A DNA stretch of 64,000 bases, taken from Eubacteriaceae bacterium. Its GTDB lineage: Bacteria > Bacillota > Clostridia > Lachnospirales > Lachnospiraceae. The notes under the pieces are model-generated. The model did no database searches, was not told the DNA's origin, and saw only the letters and a program-made list of their open reading frames with translations. A program made the position numbers and the translations under genes. Location of the stretch: the NCBI GenBank assembly GCA_902363805.1, contig CABJBF010000002.1, positions 372,001 to 436,000 of the forward strand, written 5' to 3'. Of the stretch, positions 17,140 through 25,945 are shown in pieces (position 1 is the first letter of the stretch; each line of letters opens with the position of its first letter).

Positions 17140-17454
17140 TATATAACAAAAAAAATAAGCAGTTTAAACAAAAAGAAATATTATAGAAATTGCTACATTA
17201 ATGATGGAGTGTATGGAGTTAATTGGAATGAAGTGATTCAGGGATGTGTCGGAAATACAGTTGATACAACTGATAGCATTAATAAACAGCTAAAGGCAGG
17301 AAAGAATATTATTTTCCAACCGGGAGTATATCATGTTGATAAGCCAATTGAAGTATCAAAAATAACTGTCAAAGCAAATAAAAAAATTAAGAAATTAATT
17401 AATAAGGCTTTAAAAGAAGCCAACCATAAGAAAAACTCCGGCAGACAAGGCTGA
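17140..17454 (+). pseudogene. Fragment of a secreted beta-helix protein
   Basis: An open frame runs from 17140 to the stop at 17454. It has no convincing start: a GTG at 17209 follows GATGGA, but no full-length N terminus exists. Residues VDTTDSINKQLKAGKNIIFQ and PGVYHVDKPIEV match the segment SAATINAQLNQGKNLILTPG and IYNISEPINV in the secreted protein at 36.1-38.5 kb. It has no signal peptide, and after PIEVSK it runs into a short Lys/Asn-rich tail instead of the beta-helix. This is best read as the decayed remains of a paralogue, with an internal deletion. Confidence 0.7.
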
Positions 17455-17515
17455 TAAAAAATAATCTTTTAAATTTTGAGAATATTTAATAATCAACTGT
17501 CTGTTGGAGTTTTTT
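17434..17515. terminator. Bidirectional terminator between pseudogene and asnB-like gene
   Basis: A 14-bp stem (AACTCCGGCAGACA / TGTCTGTTGGAGTT, two G-U pairs) with a 50-nt loop. T-runs on both strands follow GGAGTT. It overlaps the 3' end of the gene fragment and lies just after the minus-strand asnB-like stop. Confidence 0.7.
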
Positions 17516-17528
17516 ACTTAAATTTAAT

Positions 17529-19367
17529 TTAACTATATTTCTTTAACCAATAACTGATTTGAAGAATATATGCTAACATTTGTGGACCAGCCATAAGTTG
17601 ACCGTACCATGGCTTGCCATAATCTTTAGATGAGTTGATGTAATTAATTACCTTATTTTTATCTACAATAAAATTAAGTGCATAGTTATTATCAAATTCT
17701 TCTAGAAGAAGTTTACCAATCATTTTCTCGTATTCAGGATTGTAAGTTTTTGGATATGGAGATTTTTTTCTGTTTATGATTTCAGGTGGAAGATAATCTT
17801 TTCCGCATTCTTTTAATAAATGTTTAACACTTCCGTCTTTACATTTGTATTCCCATGGAATACTGAAAACATAGGATACTAATCTATAGTCGGCAAAAGG
17901 AACTCTTGCATCAAGCCCTGTGAAAACACTACAACGTTCCATTCTGTTAACTAAAGTCATCATGAACCAGTTTATAGTCAGATATCCAATTTCAAAACGA
18001 CGTTTATCTTTCTCGTTGCTGCAATCACTTTCAGGGCATTTGCTTAGAGAAGTTTTATAAGCGTCGTCAACGTATTCTTTTAAATTAAGAGATTGAATGA
18101 AACTGTCATTAAAAAGAGATGTTCTTACGGACAAATCTTTAGACCACGGGAAAGAATTTGAGTTTAACATTTCATCGCGATGAAACCATGGGTAACCACC
18201 AAATACTTCATCAGCACATTCTCCCGTTAAAGCTATGTTATTTGTTTCTGATATTTCATTGCAAAAGTACATTAAAGAAGATTCAATATCTGCCATACAT
18301 GGAGCATCCCTCATATCAACAGTTTCTTTTAAATATTTAATTTGCCCTGAACTGTCACAGGTTAGATATTTATGATTAGAATTTAAGTATTTTCTCATTA
18401 TTTCTACGTAAGGTCTGTCTAATGAGTTTTGAAAAGAGTTCCCATTAAAGAAAATTTCATTGCCTTCAAATTCAAATGCGTATGTTTTCAATTCTCTGTT
18501 TTCTTTATCCATCATAGATTTAGCAATAGAAGTTACAAGACTTGAATCAATTCCGCCGGATAAAAGAGAACAAATAGTTGTATCTTTAGTTAATTGTTTT
18601 TTAATACTGTCTTTTATTAGATAATTAACTTTGTCAACTGTATCTAAATAAGGATCAGCGTGATGATTATAGGTTAATTCCCAATAGCAATGAGTTTGGT
18701 AACTGATAATGTCCTGTGAGTTAAAAGTTACTTTTATATAATTGCCGGGAAGTACTTCAAATATGTTCTTAAATAAACTTTTTCCGGGAGTTCGTGCAGG
18801 ACCAAGTCCGATGATTTCACACCAGCTTTCATTTGTTAGTTCGGGTTTTATGCCGTAAGCAAATATACTTTTTTGTTGAGAAGCAAATATAAAATGATTA
18901 TTTGTACAATGATAAAATAATGGCTTTATACCAATAGGGTCTCTTACTATTATTAATGAGTTGTTTTCGTAAATTGCAAATGAAAAACCACCATTTATTT
19001 CTTTGAAAATATCTTCGCCAAAAACTAAATATAAATATAGAATAAGTTCTTCGTTGCATAATTCATAAGCAGAAATATCATAGGATGATAATTTATATTT
19101 TAATTCATTTGAATTATAAATATTTCCTGTAAAAACGATAGAAGCTGTTCTGTTCTTATAGGTAACTGATAGCGAATCTCTATGTGCGACTGAAAAATTG
19201 CTTGCTGTAAATCCAATATGATGTTTCATGTAAATTATACTGTTTTCGTGGCAATTTGTTATTAACGAATCCTGCATATTAGTTAATTTGCTTTCGTAAA
19301 TTGCATACAAAGTATGGTTCCTCTCAACGTCAAATTCTGTTTGAAAGTAACCGGCAATACCGCTCAT
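17529..19367 (-). CDS. AsnB-like synthetase with degenerate glutaminase domain
   Basis: A 612-aa protein with the two-domain layout of class B asparagine synthetase. The N-terminal Ntn glutaminase domain (1-210) starts MSGIAGY: the catalytic Cys2 of active enzymes (MCGI) is Ser. The RHRGPD motif is not recognisable, and the NGEIYN glutamine-binding motif has become TGNIYN (80-85). The synthetase domain is intact: PPi loop SGGIDSS (270-276), GECADEVFGGYPWFHRD, and the C-terminal RKKSPYPKTYNP segment. Expected chemistry is ATP-dependent adenylation of a carboxylate and attack by free ammonia or another amine. It lies 43 nt downstream of dpaB, so a sporulation role is likely. Ribosome binding site AAGGAGG. 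Confidence 0.85.
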   Translation of the reverse strand: MSGIAGYFQTEFDVERNHTLYAIYESKLTNMQDSLITNCHENSIIYMKHHIGFTASNFSVAHRDSLSVTYKNRTASIVFTGNIYNSNELKYKLSSYDISAYELCNEELILYLYLVFGEDIFKEINGGFSFAIYENNSLIIVRDPIGIKPLFYHCTNNHFIFASQQKSIFAYGIKPELTNESWCEIIGLGPARTPGKSLFKNIFEVLPGNYIKVTFNSQDIISYQTHCYWELTYNHHADPYLDTVDKVNYLIKDSIKKQLTKDTTICSLLSGGIDSSLVTSIAKSMMDKENRELKTYAFEFEGNEIFFNGNSFQNSLDRPYVEIMRKYLNSNHKYLTCDSSGQIKYLKETVDMRDAPCMADIESSLMYFCNEISETNNIALTGECADEVFGGYPWFHRDEMLNSNSFPWSKDLSVRTSLFNDSFIQSLNLKEYVDDAYKTSLSKCPESDCSNEKDKRRFEIGYLTINWFMMTLVNRMERCSVFTGLDARVPFADYRLVSYVFSIPWEYKCKDGSVKHLLKECGKDYLPPEIINRKKSPYPKTYNPEYEKMIGKLLLEEFDNNYALNFIVDKNKVINYINSSKDYGKPWYGQLMAGPQMLAYILQISYWLKKYS

Positions 19368-19391
19368 AAAAACCTCCTTAAAATCATATAA

Positions 19392-19412
19392 AAAAGGTCC
19401 ATAGGACCTTTT
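19392..19412 (-). terminator. Hairpin between dpaB and the asnB-like gene
   Basis: Perfect 9-bp stem AAAAGGTCC/GGACCTTTT with a 3-nt loop. On the minus strand it is followed by TTTTTT. It abuts the dpaB stop codon (19413-19411). It resembles an intrinsic terminator, but only 25 nt separate it from the next start, so it probably attenuates rather than separates transcription. Confidence 0.7.
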
Positions 19413-20016
19413 AGGTTATTGTTACATGTGGACTTTGTATTACAGGCTGAATTTGTCGGCCCTGCAAAGCTTTAACTATTGTATCCTGCAGTAAATCAAC
19501 ATGTGCAGTCATGGAATTTGGTTTTGAAATATAATCATCCATTCCAAAAGGAACAAAATAAATATTTTTAGTATTTAATAAAATACCTATATTTTTTAAA
19601 TTCATTCCAAGTGCATCGTTTGTACTTAAACATATAACTAAAGGTTTGTTGTTTCTTAAATGTGCTTTACATGCCATTAAAACAGGTGTATCAGAAATAC
19701 CATTGGCAAGTTTTGAAAGAGTATTACCTGTACATGGTGCAATAACTAAAACGTCAAACATTGATTTAGGACCAATTGGTTCGGCTCCTGTTATAGTAGT
19801 GATTGGCTCTTTATTGCTAAGTTCTTTTGCTAAATTTAAAAAATCTTCATGGTTTCCAAATCTACTGTCAGTTTTAGAAGCGTTATCTGAAAAAATTGTA
19901 TAAAGATTTGTATTTACTTCAGATAGACGTTTTAATTCGTTGAAAACTTTTTTGTAGGTACAGTAAGAACCGGTTATTCCGATTCCAATATTTTTATTAT
20001 CTAAACTGTGATTCAT
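19411..20016 (-). CDS. dpaB: Dipicolinate synthase subunit B
   Basis: A 201-aa flavoprotein-fold subunit of dipicolinate synthase, which makes the spore-core chelator dipicolinic acid from dihydrodipicolinate in the mother cell. The N-terminal IGIGITGSYCTYKKVF and the VLVIAPCTGNTLSKLANGIS segment are characteristic, as is the C-terminal region FVPFGMDDYISKPNSM. The ATG at 20016 overlaps the end of dpaA by 20 nt, with a GAAGGG ribosome binding site inside dpaA, so the two are translationally coupled. Its presence shows that the organism forms spores. Confidence 0.95.
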   Translation of the reverse strand: MNHSLDNKNIGIGITGSYCTYKKVFNELKRLSEVNTNLYTIFSDNASKTDSRFGNHEDFLNLAKELSNKEPITTITGAEPIGPKSMFDVLVIAPCTGNTLSKLANGISDTPVLMACKAHLRNNKPLVICLSTNDALGMNLKNIGILLNTKNIYFVPFGMDDYISKPNSMTAHVDLLQDTIVKALQGRQIQPVIQSPHVTIT

Positions 20017-20830
20017 TTTCTGCAGTCCCTTCTATAATTGATGATATGTTCTTTGCTATTAATTCGCCGGAACTTTTAGAGGCATATTTGCCGGGAAGTC
20101 CGGGACAAATGTGATATGTCAGGGAGAGAGAATTTAAAATATCTTTGTCAAATCCGTAAGGGTATGATGCTATATCAAATATAGTACAACTTTTCTGAAG
20201 TGTTTTAAGATTACTTATGGAGAGTATATTTTTAGGAATACAGTTAATAATTATGTCTATTTTTGATAAATTATTATTCTTTTTATTTATATCTAAAAAA
20301 GTAAAGTTTTTATTTAAACCATCGTTTATTTTTGATTCATTATTTTCATAAAAGAAAATATTAGAACCTACGTTGTTGAATAAATTACATATTTCGCTTC
20401 CACATTTTCCATAACCAAGAACTAAAATATTAGATGCTTTTAAAGAAAAATTAGTGTTGCTGATTATATATCCTAAAAGTCCTTCTGCAGTATAAAATGC
20501 ATTATTTCTGTAAAAGTCAGGAATATTTAAGATATCGATTGCTTTAATTCCTGAATTCATACAATGTGATACGACTGAACCTTTAAATCCTCCACCAAAT
20601 AAAATCTGTCCCGGTTTTAATAATGAAATAAAAGTTGTAATTGGAAAACTTGTATAAAAATCACAATTTACATTTTCTCCATCTTTGGAAAAAGGAATTG
20701 ATGCGACAATATATTTATATTCTGTAAGGTTAAAATTTGTTACAAGTTTAGCAGAATAATTATGAAAAATTAAATAATCATACAAATATTTCTGCTTATT
20801 CCCATTTGAAATAATTGCAAATGAATCCAT
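19997..20830 (-). CDS. dpaA: Dipicolinate synthase subunit A
   Basis: A 277-aa subunit with an NAD(P)-binding Rossmann segment (ILVLGYGKCGSEICNLF, about 139-155) and the preceding SFSK-type loop SIPFSKDGENVNC. It acts with DpaB to oxidise the lysine-pathway intermediate to dipicolinate. The start is the ATG at 20830 (MDSFAIIS) behind AAAGGTGATTTGT; the in-frame GTG nine bases upstream sits inside the ribosome binding site and is rejected. It is first in the operon dpaA-dpaB-asnB-like. A CATATATAA sequence 30 nt upstream resembles a sporulation sigma -10 element, but this is weak. Confidence 0.94.
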   Translation of the reverse strand: MDSFAIISNGNKQKYLYDYLIFHNYSAKLVTNFNLTEYKYIVASIPFSKDGENVNCDFYTSFPITTFISLLKPGQILFGGGFKGSVVSHCMNSGIKAIDILNIPDFYRNNAFYTAEGLLGYIISNTNFSLKASNILVLGYGKCGSEICNLFNNVGSNIFFYENNESKINDGLNKNFTFLDINKKNNNLSKIDIIINCIPKNILSISNLKTLQKSCTIFDIASYPYGFDKDILNSLSLTYHICPGLPGKYASKSSGELIAKNISSIIEGTAENESQFR

Positions 20831-20868
20831 ACAAATCACCTTTTTTTATTATATATGTTATTCTTATG

Positions 20869-21040
20869 GAAGATTGATAATGTTATAAGAAAGGGCATTT
20901 GCCACCGTCGGTTCAAATTGAATTGACAGGTATATTTTGCTTAGAGCCGGAGGTCCTAAAAGCAAAATATAGTTGGAAATTTAGAATTGTTACGAGTGGC
21001 AAGCATCGCGAGCATTTTTTTGTTAACATTATCAATCTTC
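20869..21040. repeat. 172-bp nested palindromic element upstream of dpaA
   Basis: Outer perfect 17-bp inverted repeats (20869-20885 and 21024-21040). Inside are TTGCCAC/GTGGCAA (20899-20905 and 20996-21002) and a perfect 12-bp stem TATATTTTGCTT/AAGCAAAATATA (20931-20942 and 20960-20971) with a 17-nt loop. The whole can fold into one long interrupted hairpin. No ORF lies inside. It could be a MITE-like insertion or a structured RNA. It lies 38 nt upstream of the dpaA start. Confidence 0.75.
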
Positions 21041-21308
21041 GATAATATATAAACTAAAATAAAAGCTATTTTCTATACATTAATTATATGTATAAAAATT
21101 TACAAGGTGATTATTTTAATAAAGTTATTTCTTAATCATTTATGAATAGACAATAACAATATTGTCGTAATGAATGGGAAATGCTATAATTATCGATAGC
21201 ATACGGAAGTCATAAAGTACGTTTGTTATTTAAAAAAAGTAAGCAGATAAAAGAAGGTAAAATCTATTTTAATGCTGTAAATGAGACACAATTAAAAAGG
21301 AGATGGAG

Positions 21309-22847
21309 ATGTTAAATAAGAAATTAAAAATGACAGCAACAGTTTTAAATATATTACAGGTAATTCCAATAGTAATATTAGAGATATTTTTATATATGAT
21401 ATTAACTTATAACAACAATGTAGCTTTAAATTATATTCCGGTAAGATTAATTGTTGCAGTAGAAATTGCGATAGCATTATGGATGTTAATTCCATTTTTC
21501 ATTAAGAAAAACAAAGTTGGAGCAATAGTATCAATAGTTATGTCTGCAATTATGATTGTAATGAGCGTTGGAGCAGATATAGCAATTGGATTAAATCAAA
21601 AGACTATAAAAGGTATTTTTAAAGAATCAGAAAAAACAATAGATAAAATTGTAAACAACAGTAAGTTATCAACAGATGAATTTGGTGTATATATATTATC
21701 AGATGATGAGGCGAAGAATATTGAAGAGTTAAAAGATGATAAATTTGGATATATTCAGAAATTTGTAGGTGATGACAAAGACGAATTATTAAATAACATT
21801 AATGAAAAGATTAATCAGAATGGTAATTATCAGGAATACGATGATGTAATAACCATGACAGAAGCTTTATATAATAAAGAAACAAGAGCAGTTGTATTAA
21901 ATCAGTCAATGATAGATGTTATAACATCTATGGGTGAAAAGAAAAATGATGAAGCTGATTATACTGATTTTGAATCGAAGGTAAAATGTATCTATACATA
22001 TAAAGTTACTCATCAGGTTCAAAATGAAAATAAGAAGAAAGATATAACAAAGGAATGCTTTAATGTTTATATAAGCGGTATTGATACATTTGGCGCAGTA
22101 ACAACAAAGAGCAGAAGTGATGTAAATATAATAATGTCAGTAAATCCACAGACCAGACAGATTTTATTACTTTCAACACCTAGAGATTATTATGTTCCTT
22201 TGTCTAATTCAAACGGAGTAAGAGACAAACTTACACATGCAGGTTTATATGGCGTAGATGTATCAATGGAAACATTAGAAATGCTTTATGATATTGATAT
22301 TGATTACTATGTGAGAGTTAATTTTGACGGATTTAAAGATATTATTAATGCATTAGGTGGAATAGATGTTGATTCTGAATGTGCTTTCTCAGCAAAAGGA
22401 TATAGCTATAGTCAGGGAATTAATTATAATATGAATGGCGATAAGGCATTAGTATTTGCAAGAGAAAGAAAATCATTTGCAAGAGGTGACGTACAGCGTG
22501 GAAAGAATCAGATGTCTGTAATTAAAGGTGTGATATCAAAATGTGCATCCCCAAGCATTTTGGATAATTATCAGAAAATACTTGAAAGCATAAGTGAAAG
22601 TTTTCAGACAAGCGTTAGCAAGAAAAACATTCAGAAATTTGTTAAATTCCAATTGGCAAATGGATACGAGTGGAATATTCAAAGCTATAATGTATCAGGT
22701 TCAGGACAGTCAAATTACACATATTCAGTTCCAAGTAATAGAGCTTATGTAATGGTTCCTAATGAAGAAACAGTAGCAAAGGCAAAAGAGTGGTTGAAGA
22801 TTGTAACGGACGGTGGAGAACTAAAAGATGTAACTGAAGAAAATTAG
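21309..22847 (+). CDS. LytR-CpsA-Psr (LCP) family glycopolymer transferase
   Basis: A 512-aa membrane protein. Three N-terminal hydrophobic segments (about 12-35, 41-62 and 68-90) precede a long extracytoplasmic part. The LCP domain is at about 260-435, with SRSDVNIIMSVNPQTRQILL (Arg and Asp that contact the lipid pyrophosphate), STPRDYYV, and ARERKSFARGDVQRGKNQ. LCP enzymes transfer teichoic-acid or capsule polymers from undecaprenyl-PP to peptidoglycan. Start: the ATG at 21309 is 6 nt after AAAAAGGAG; an ATG two codons earlier is too close to that site. The next gene starts 26 nt downstream, so an operon is likely. Confidence 0.9.
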   Translation: MLNKKLKMTATVLNILQVIPIVILEIFLYMILTYNNNVALNYIPVRLIVAVEIAIALWMLIPFFIKKNKVGAIVSIVMSAIMIVMSVGADIAIGLNQKTIKGIFKESEKTIDKIVNNSKLSTDEFGVYILSDDEAKNIEELKDDKFGYIQKFVGDDKDELLNNINEKINQNGNYQEYDDVITMTEALYNKETRAVVLNQSMIDVITSMGEKKNDEADYTDFESKVKCIYTYKVTHQVQNENKKKDITKECFNVYISGIDTFGAVTTKSRSDVNIIMSVNPQTRQILLLSTPRDYYVPLSNSNGVRDKLTHAGLYGVDVSMETLEMLYDIDIDYYVRVNFDGFKDIINALGGIDVDSECAFSAKGYSYSQGINYNMNGDKALVFARERKSFARGDVQRGKNQMSVIKGVISKCASPSILDNYQKILESISESFQTSVSKKNIQKFVKFQLANGYEWNIQSYNVSGSGQSNYTYSVPSNRAYVMVPNEETVAKAKEWLKIVTDGGELKDVTEEN

Positions 22848-22873
22848 TTTTAGGTACAAAAAGGATTGAAAAT

Positions 22874-25800
22874 ATGGAGAGAGATTATATTGGAAATTTA
22901 GGAGACAGAGATAATAAGCAGACAATAAAATTTATATCTACTAAGGCTAATACCCTTAAAGCCTTAAATGAAGTAATTAAATTAGGATATATTGAAGAAA
23001 TGCTTATTATAACAGCTAAAGAATATCATCGTGATAAGAAAAAAACAGCTGATAAGATAATTGAAAAATTTAAATGTGAAAAAATAGTTGTAAGAAGTTC
23101 ATCTACAAATGAAGACTGTTTTGTAAAATCAAATGCAGGTCATTACACAAGTATTTTAGATGTAGATTCAACTAATGAAACAGCAATTATTAATGCAATT
23201 GATACTGTACTTAAATCATACACTTTAGATATTGATAATATTGAAGATGAACAGGTTTTAATTCAGCATCAGGCTGTAGATGTACTGTATAGTGGTGTTT
23301 TGTTTACTTATGATATTCAGGGGCAACGACCATATTATCTGATAAATTATGATGATAGCGGTTCTACGGATTCCGTAACAAGTGGAAAAGGCGGAAAGAC
23401 TTTATGGATTGCAAGAAATACGGAACTTTCAGAGTTAAATACAGCATGGAAAAATCTTCTTGAATCAGTTCAGGAAATCGAAGATTTATTGAAAATACCA
23501 TTAGATATTGAATTTGCAGTAAATAAGAAAAATGAAGTAATAATTTTTCAGGTTAGACCTTTGGTTGCAAATACAAAAAATAAGAATGCGATTAATGCCA
23601 TTAATGATTTCTATAGTAAATTAAATGACGTAAAAAAGGATTATGATAGAATAGAATGCAGTCTTGACGGACAACCAATGATTCTATCTGATATGGCATT
23701 TTGGAATCCTTCAGAAATTATTGGAACAAGTCCTAGAAATCTTGATTATTCATTATATAGAGAAATTATTACATCAAGGGCATGGAATCAGGGCCTTGTG
23801 CCAATGGGATATAAGAAATTAGAGAAAGAACTGATGTACAAGATTGGTGTAAAACCATATATAAGTATACAATATTCGTTTTATTCATTAATACCTGCTG
23901 AGATTAGTGAAAAATTAGCTTTAAAACTTGTTGATTTTTACGTAAATAAATTGAAACAGGACACAACTGCTCATGACAAAATTGAATTTGAAATAGTTTA
24001 CACAAGTTATGATTTTAATACAGAAAACAGAACAAAAGAATTACTTGAAAATGGATTTACAAGAGCAGAAAGAAATACAATTGTAGAGGCACTTCATAAA
24101 CTTACTTTAAATACAATTGAAAAACACGGATTAATATCAATGAAAGATAATGCAGATATTAATCATTTGGAAAATGAAAGAAAAAGAATAGCATCTTTGG
24201 ATTCAGAAACAAATAATATTCATAGAATATTAGAAGATATAACAGAACTTTTAGATGCCATAAAAAGTCTTGGTACACCACAGTTTACAAGACAGGCAAG
24301 AATGGCATTTATGGCAAAGTCATTCTGCAGTTCATTAGTAGAAGCAGGATGGTTTACAAATGATGAAATAGATGAGTTTATGAAATCAATTAATACTGTT
24401 TCATCAAAATTTGATTATGATTTCCACAAGTTTTCATTGGGGTTAATGTCTAGAAATGAATTTAATAAAATATATGGACATTTAAGAAGTGGCACTTATG
24501 ATATTCGTACAGACAGTTATAATCAGATGGTTTTCAGACCGGTAACGGAGAAGAATAAAAACTATAAAGATAAGAATGTATCTAAAGGTTTAGATGAAAA
24601 CAGGTTGAAAGAAGCACTTACTTCTATTGGATTTGATATTCATCCAAAGGAATTTAATAATTTCCTTGTTTCTGCAATTGAGGGAAGAGAATTTTTTAAA
24701 TTTGAATTTACTAAATCTTTAAGTCTTGTAATTGATTTAATTCAGAATTTAGGTAAATTACTTGAAATTGACAGAAAAAGCCTGTCATATATTACGGTAG
24801 AGGATTTAAAACATTGTAAGAAATTAAAAGTAGCTGAAATTAAAAAATATTTAACGGATACAATAGTAAATAATAGAAAAGAATATTATGATAAGTTAAA
24901 CATCATTTTACCGGATGTCATTTTATCTAAGTTAGGTGTTTCGTTTATTCCTGTAAATGAGGCAAGACCAAATTTTATTACATCACAAAAAGTTGAGGGA
25001 GAAGTAGTAAATCTTGAAAGGGAAACAGATGAAGACCTTATGGATAAAATTGTAATGATTCCAAAGGCTGATCCCGGATATGAATGGATTTTTACAAAAG
25101 GAATAAAGGGATTTATAACAAAATATGGTGGAATGGCAAGCCATATGGCTATAAGATGTGCTGAGTTTGAAATCCCGGCAGCAATCGGATGTGGTGAAAA
25201 AATATATAATTATGCGGCATCTATGAACTACATGGAATTAGACTGTGCTAATGGCAGTATTAAAGAAGGGATGCAGTGTGAGGATTTGCGAGCACTGATT
25301 ACTCAAAGAGAAGGCGTAAATCAATATGGAGATTCAACTGATGTATTAGAATCTGCATATATAAGATTTTACGAATTGCTTGGATTTATTCCACAGCCGG
25401 CTTCAAATCATGTTAAAAATGTAGGTAAATTATTTGAAAGACAATGTGATTTACTTATTGTTGTAGGTGGAGGAGCTCTTCCATGTAAATTTTATGACAG
25501 GCCTCATAACGAAGAATTACAGCCGCATAGAGACGCAATGGAAGAAAAATTAATAAGACATTGTATTGAGCAGGAAATTCCAATTATCGCAACTTGTAGA
25601 GGAATGCAGTATATGAATGCTTTGTTTGGCGGAAAGTTACTTTATCATCCTGATTTGCCGGTAGAAAGACCAAGAGGAGTGGATCACGAAGTATATCTTG
25701 TGGAAGAAGATAGAACAATTATAGTAAACAACTATCACAAGGACGTAGTTCCAATTGATGGATTAGCTCCGTGTTTTAAGCCTCTTGCAATTGATAAAGA

Positions 25801-25945
25801 AAATCAGACAATAGAGGCATTTGGTTCTGATGAAATGAAGATATTAGCTTTGCAGTGGCATCCTGAAAGAAAATTTGAAACATCGAATGCATTGGGAGAA
25901 ACAAGAAAGTTAGTAGTTAATTTTATTCAGAAACATATCAAATAA
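22874..25945 (+). CDS. Fusion of PEP-synthase-like (glutamine kinase-like) enzyme and class I GATase-type hydrolase
   Basis: A 1023-aa cytoplasmic protein. Residues about 1-235 form a PEP synthase/PPDK-type ATP-grasp domain (IVVRSSSTNEDCFVKSNAGH). A unique middle region spans about 240-715. The swivelling phosphohistidine domain is at about 720-800, with YGGMASHMAIRCAEFEIPAA (His757). The C terminus (about 805-1023) is a Peptidase_C26-type domain starting ITQR, with Cys908 in ATCRGMQ, and His996 and Glu998 in LQWHPE. Campylobacter makes capsular phosphoramidate with separate enzymes of these types: Cj1418 (L-glutamine kinase) and Cj1417 (hydrolyses gamma-glutamyl-CDP). Here both activities would be in one chain. 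No cytidylyltransferase is in the window. The assignment is an inference from the domains. Confidence 0.78.
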   Translation: MERDYIGNLGDRDNKQTIKFISTKANTLKALNEVIKLGYIEEMLIITAKEYHRDKKKTADKIIEKFKCEKIVVRSSSTNEDCFVKSNAGHYTSILDVDSTNETAIINAIDTVLKSYTLDIDNIEDEQVLIQHQAVDVLYSGVLFTYDIQGQRPYYLINYDDSGSTDSVTSGKGGKTLWIARNTELSELNTAWKNLLESVQEIEDLLKIPLDIEFAVNKKNEVIIFQVRPLVANTKNKNAINAINDFYSKLNDVKKDYDRIECSLDGQPMILSDMAFWNPSEIIGTSPRNLDYSLYREIITSRAWNQGLVPMGYKKLEKELMYKIGVKPYISIQYSFYSLIPAEISEKLALKLVDFYVNKLKQDTTAHDKIEFEIVYTSYDFNTENRTKELLENGFTRAERNTIVEALHKLTLNTIEKHGLISMKDNADINHLENERKRIASLDSETNNIHRILEDITELLDAIKSLGTPQFTRQARMAFMAKSFCSSLVEAGWFTNDEIDEFMKSINTVSSKFDYDFHKFSLGLMSRNEFNKIYGHLRSGTYDIRTDSYNQMVFRPVTEKNKNYKDKNVSKGLDENRLKEALTSIGFDIHPKEFNNFLVSAIEGREFFKFEFTKSLSLVIDLIQNLGKLLEIDRKSLSYITVEDLKHCKKLKVAEIKKYLTDTIVNNRKEYYDKLNIILPDVILSKLGVSFIPVNEARPNFITSQKVEGEVVNLERETDEDLMDKIVMIPKADPGYEWIFTKGIKGFITKYGGMASHMAIRCAEFEIPAAIGCGEKIYNYAASMNYMELDCANGSIKEGMQCEDLRALITQREGVNQYGDSTDVLESAYIRFYELLGFIPQPASNHVKNVGKLFERQCDLLIVVGGGALPCKFYDRPHNEELQPHRDAMEEKLIRHCIEQEIPIIATCRGMQYMNALFGGKLLYHPDLPVERPRGVDHEVYLVEEDRTIIVNNYHKDVVPIDGLAPCFKPLAIDKENQTIEAFGSDEMKILALQWHPERKFETSNALGETRKLVVNFIQKHIK

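Noticed and set aside
20840..20860. CATATATAA as a sigma-E/sigma-K -10 box for dpaA
   Set aside because: The region is A/T-rich and no matching -35 at the right spacing was found.
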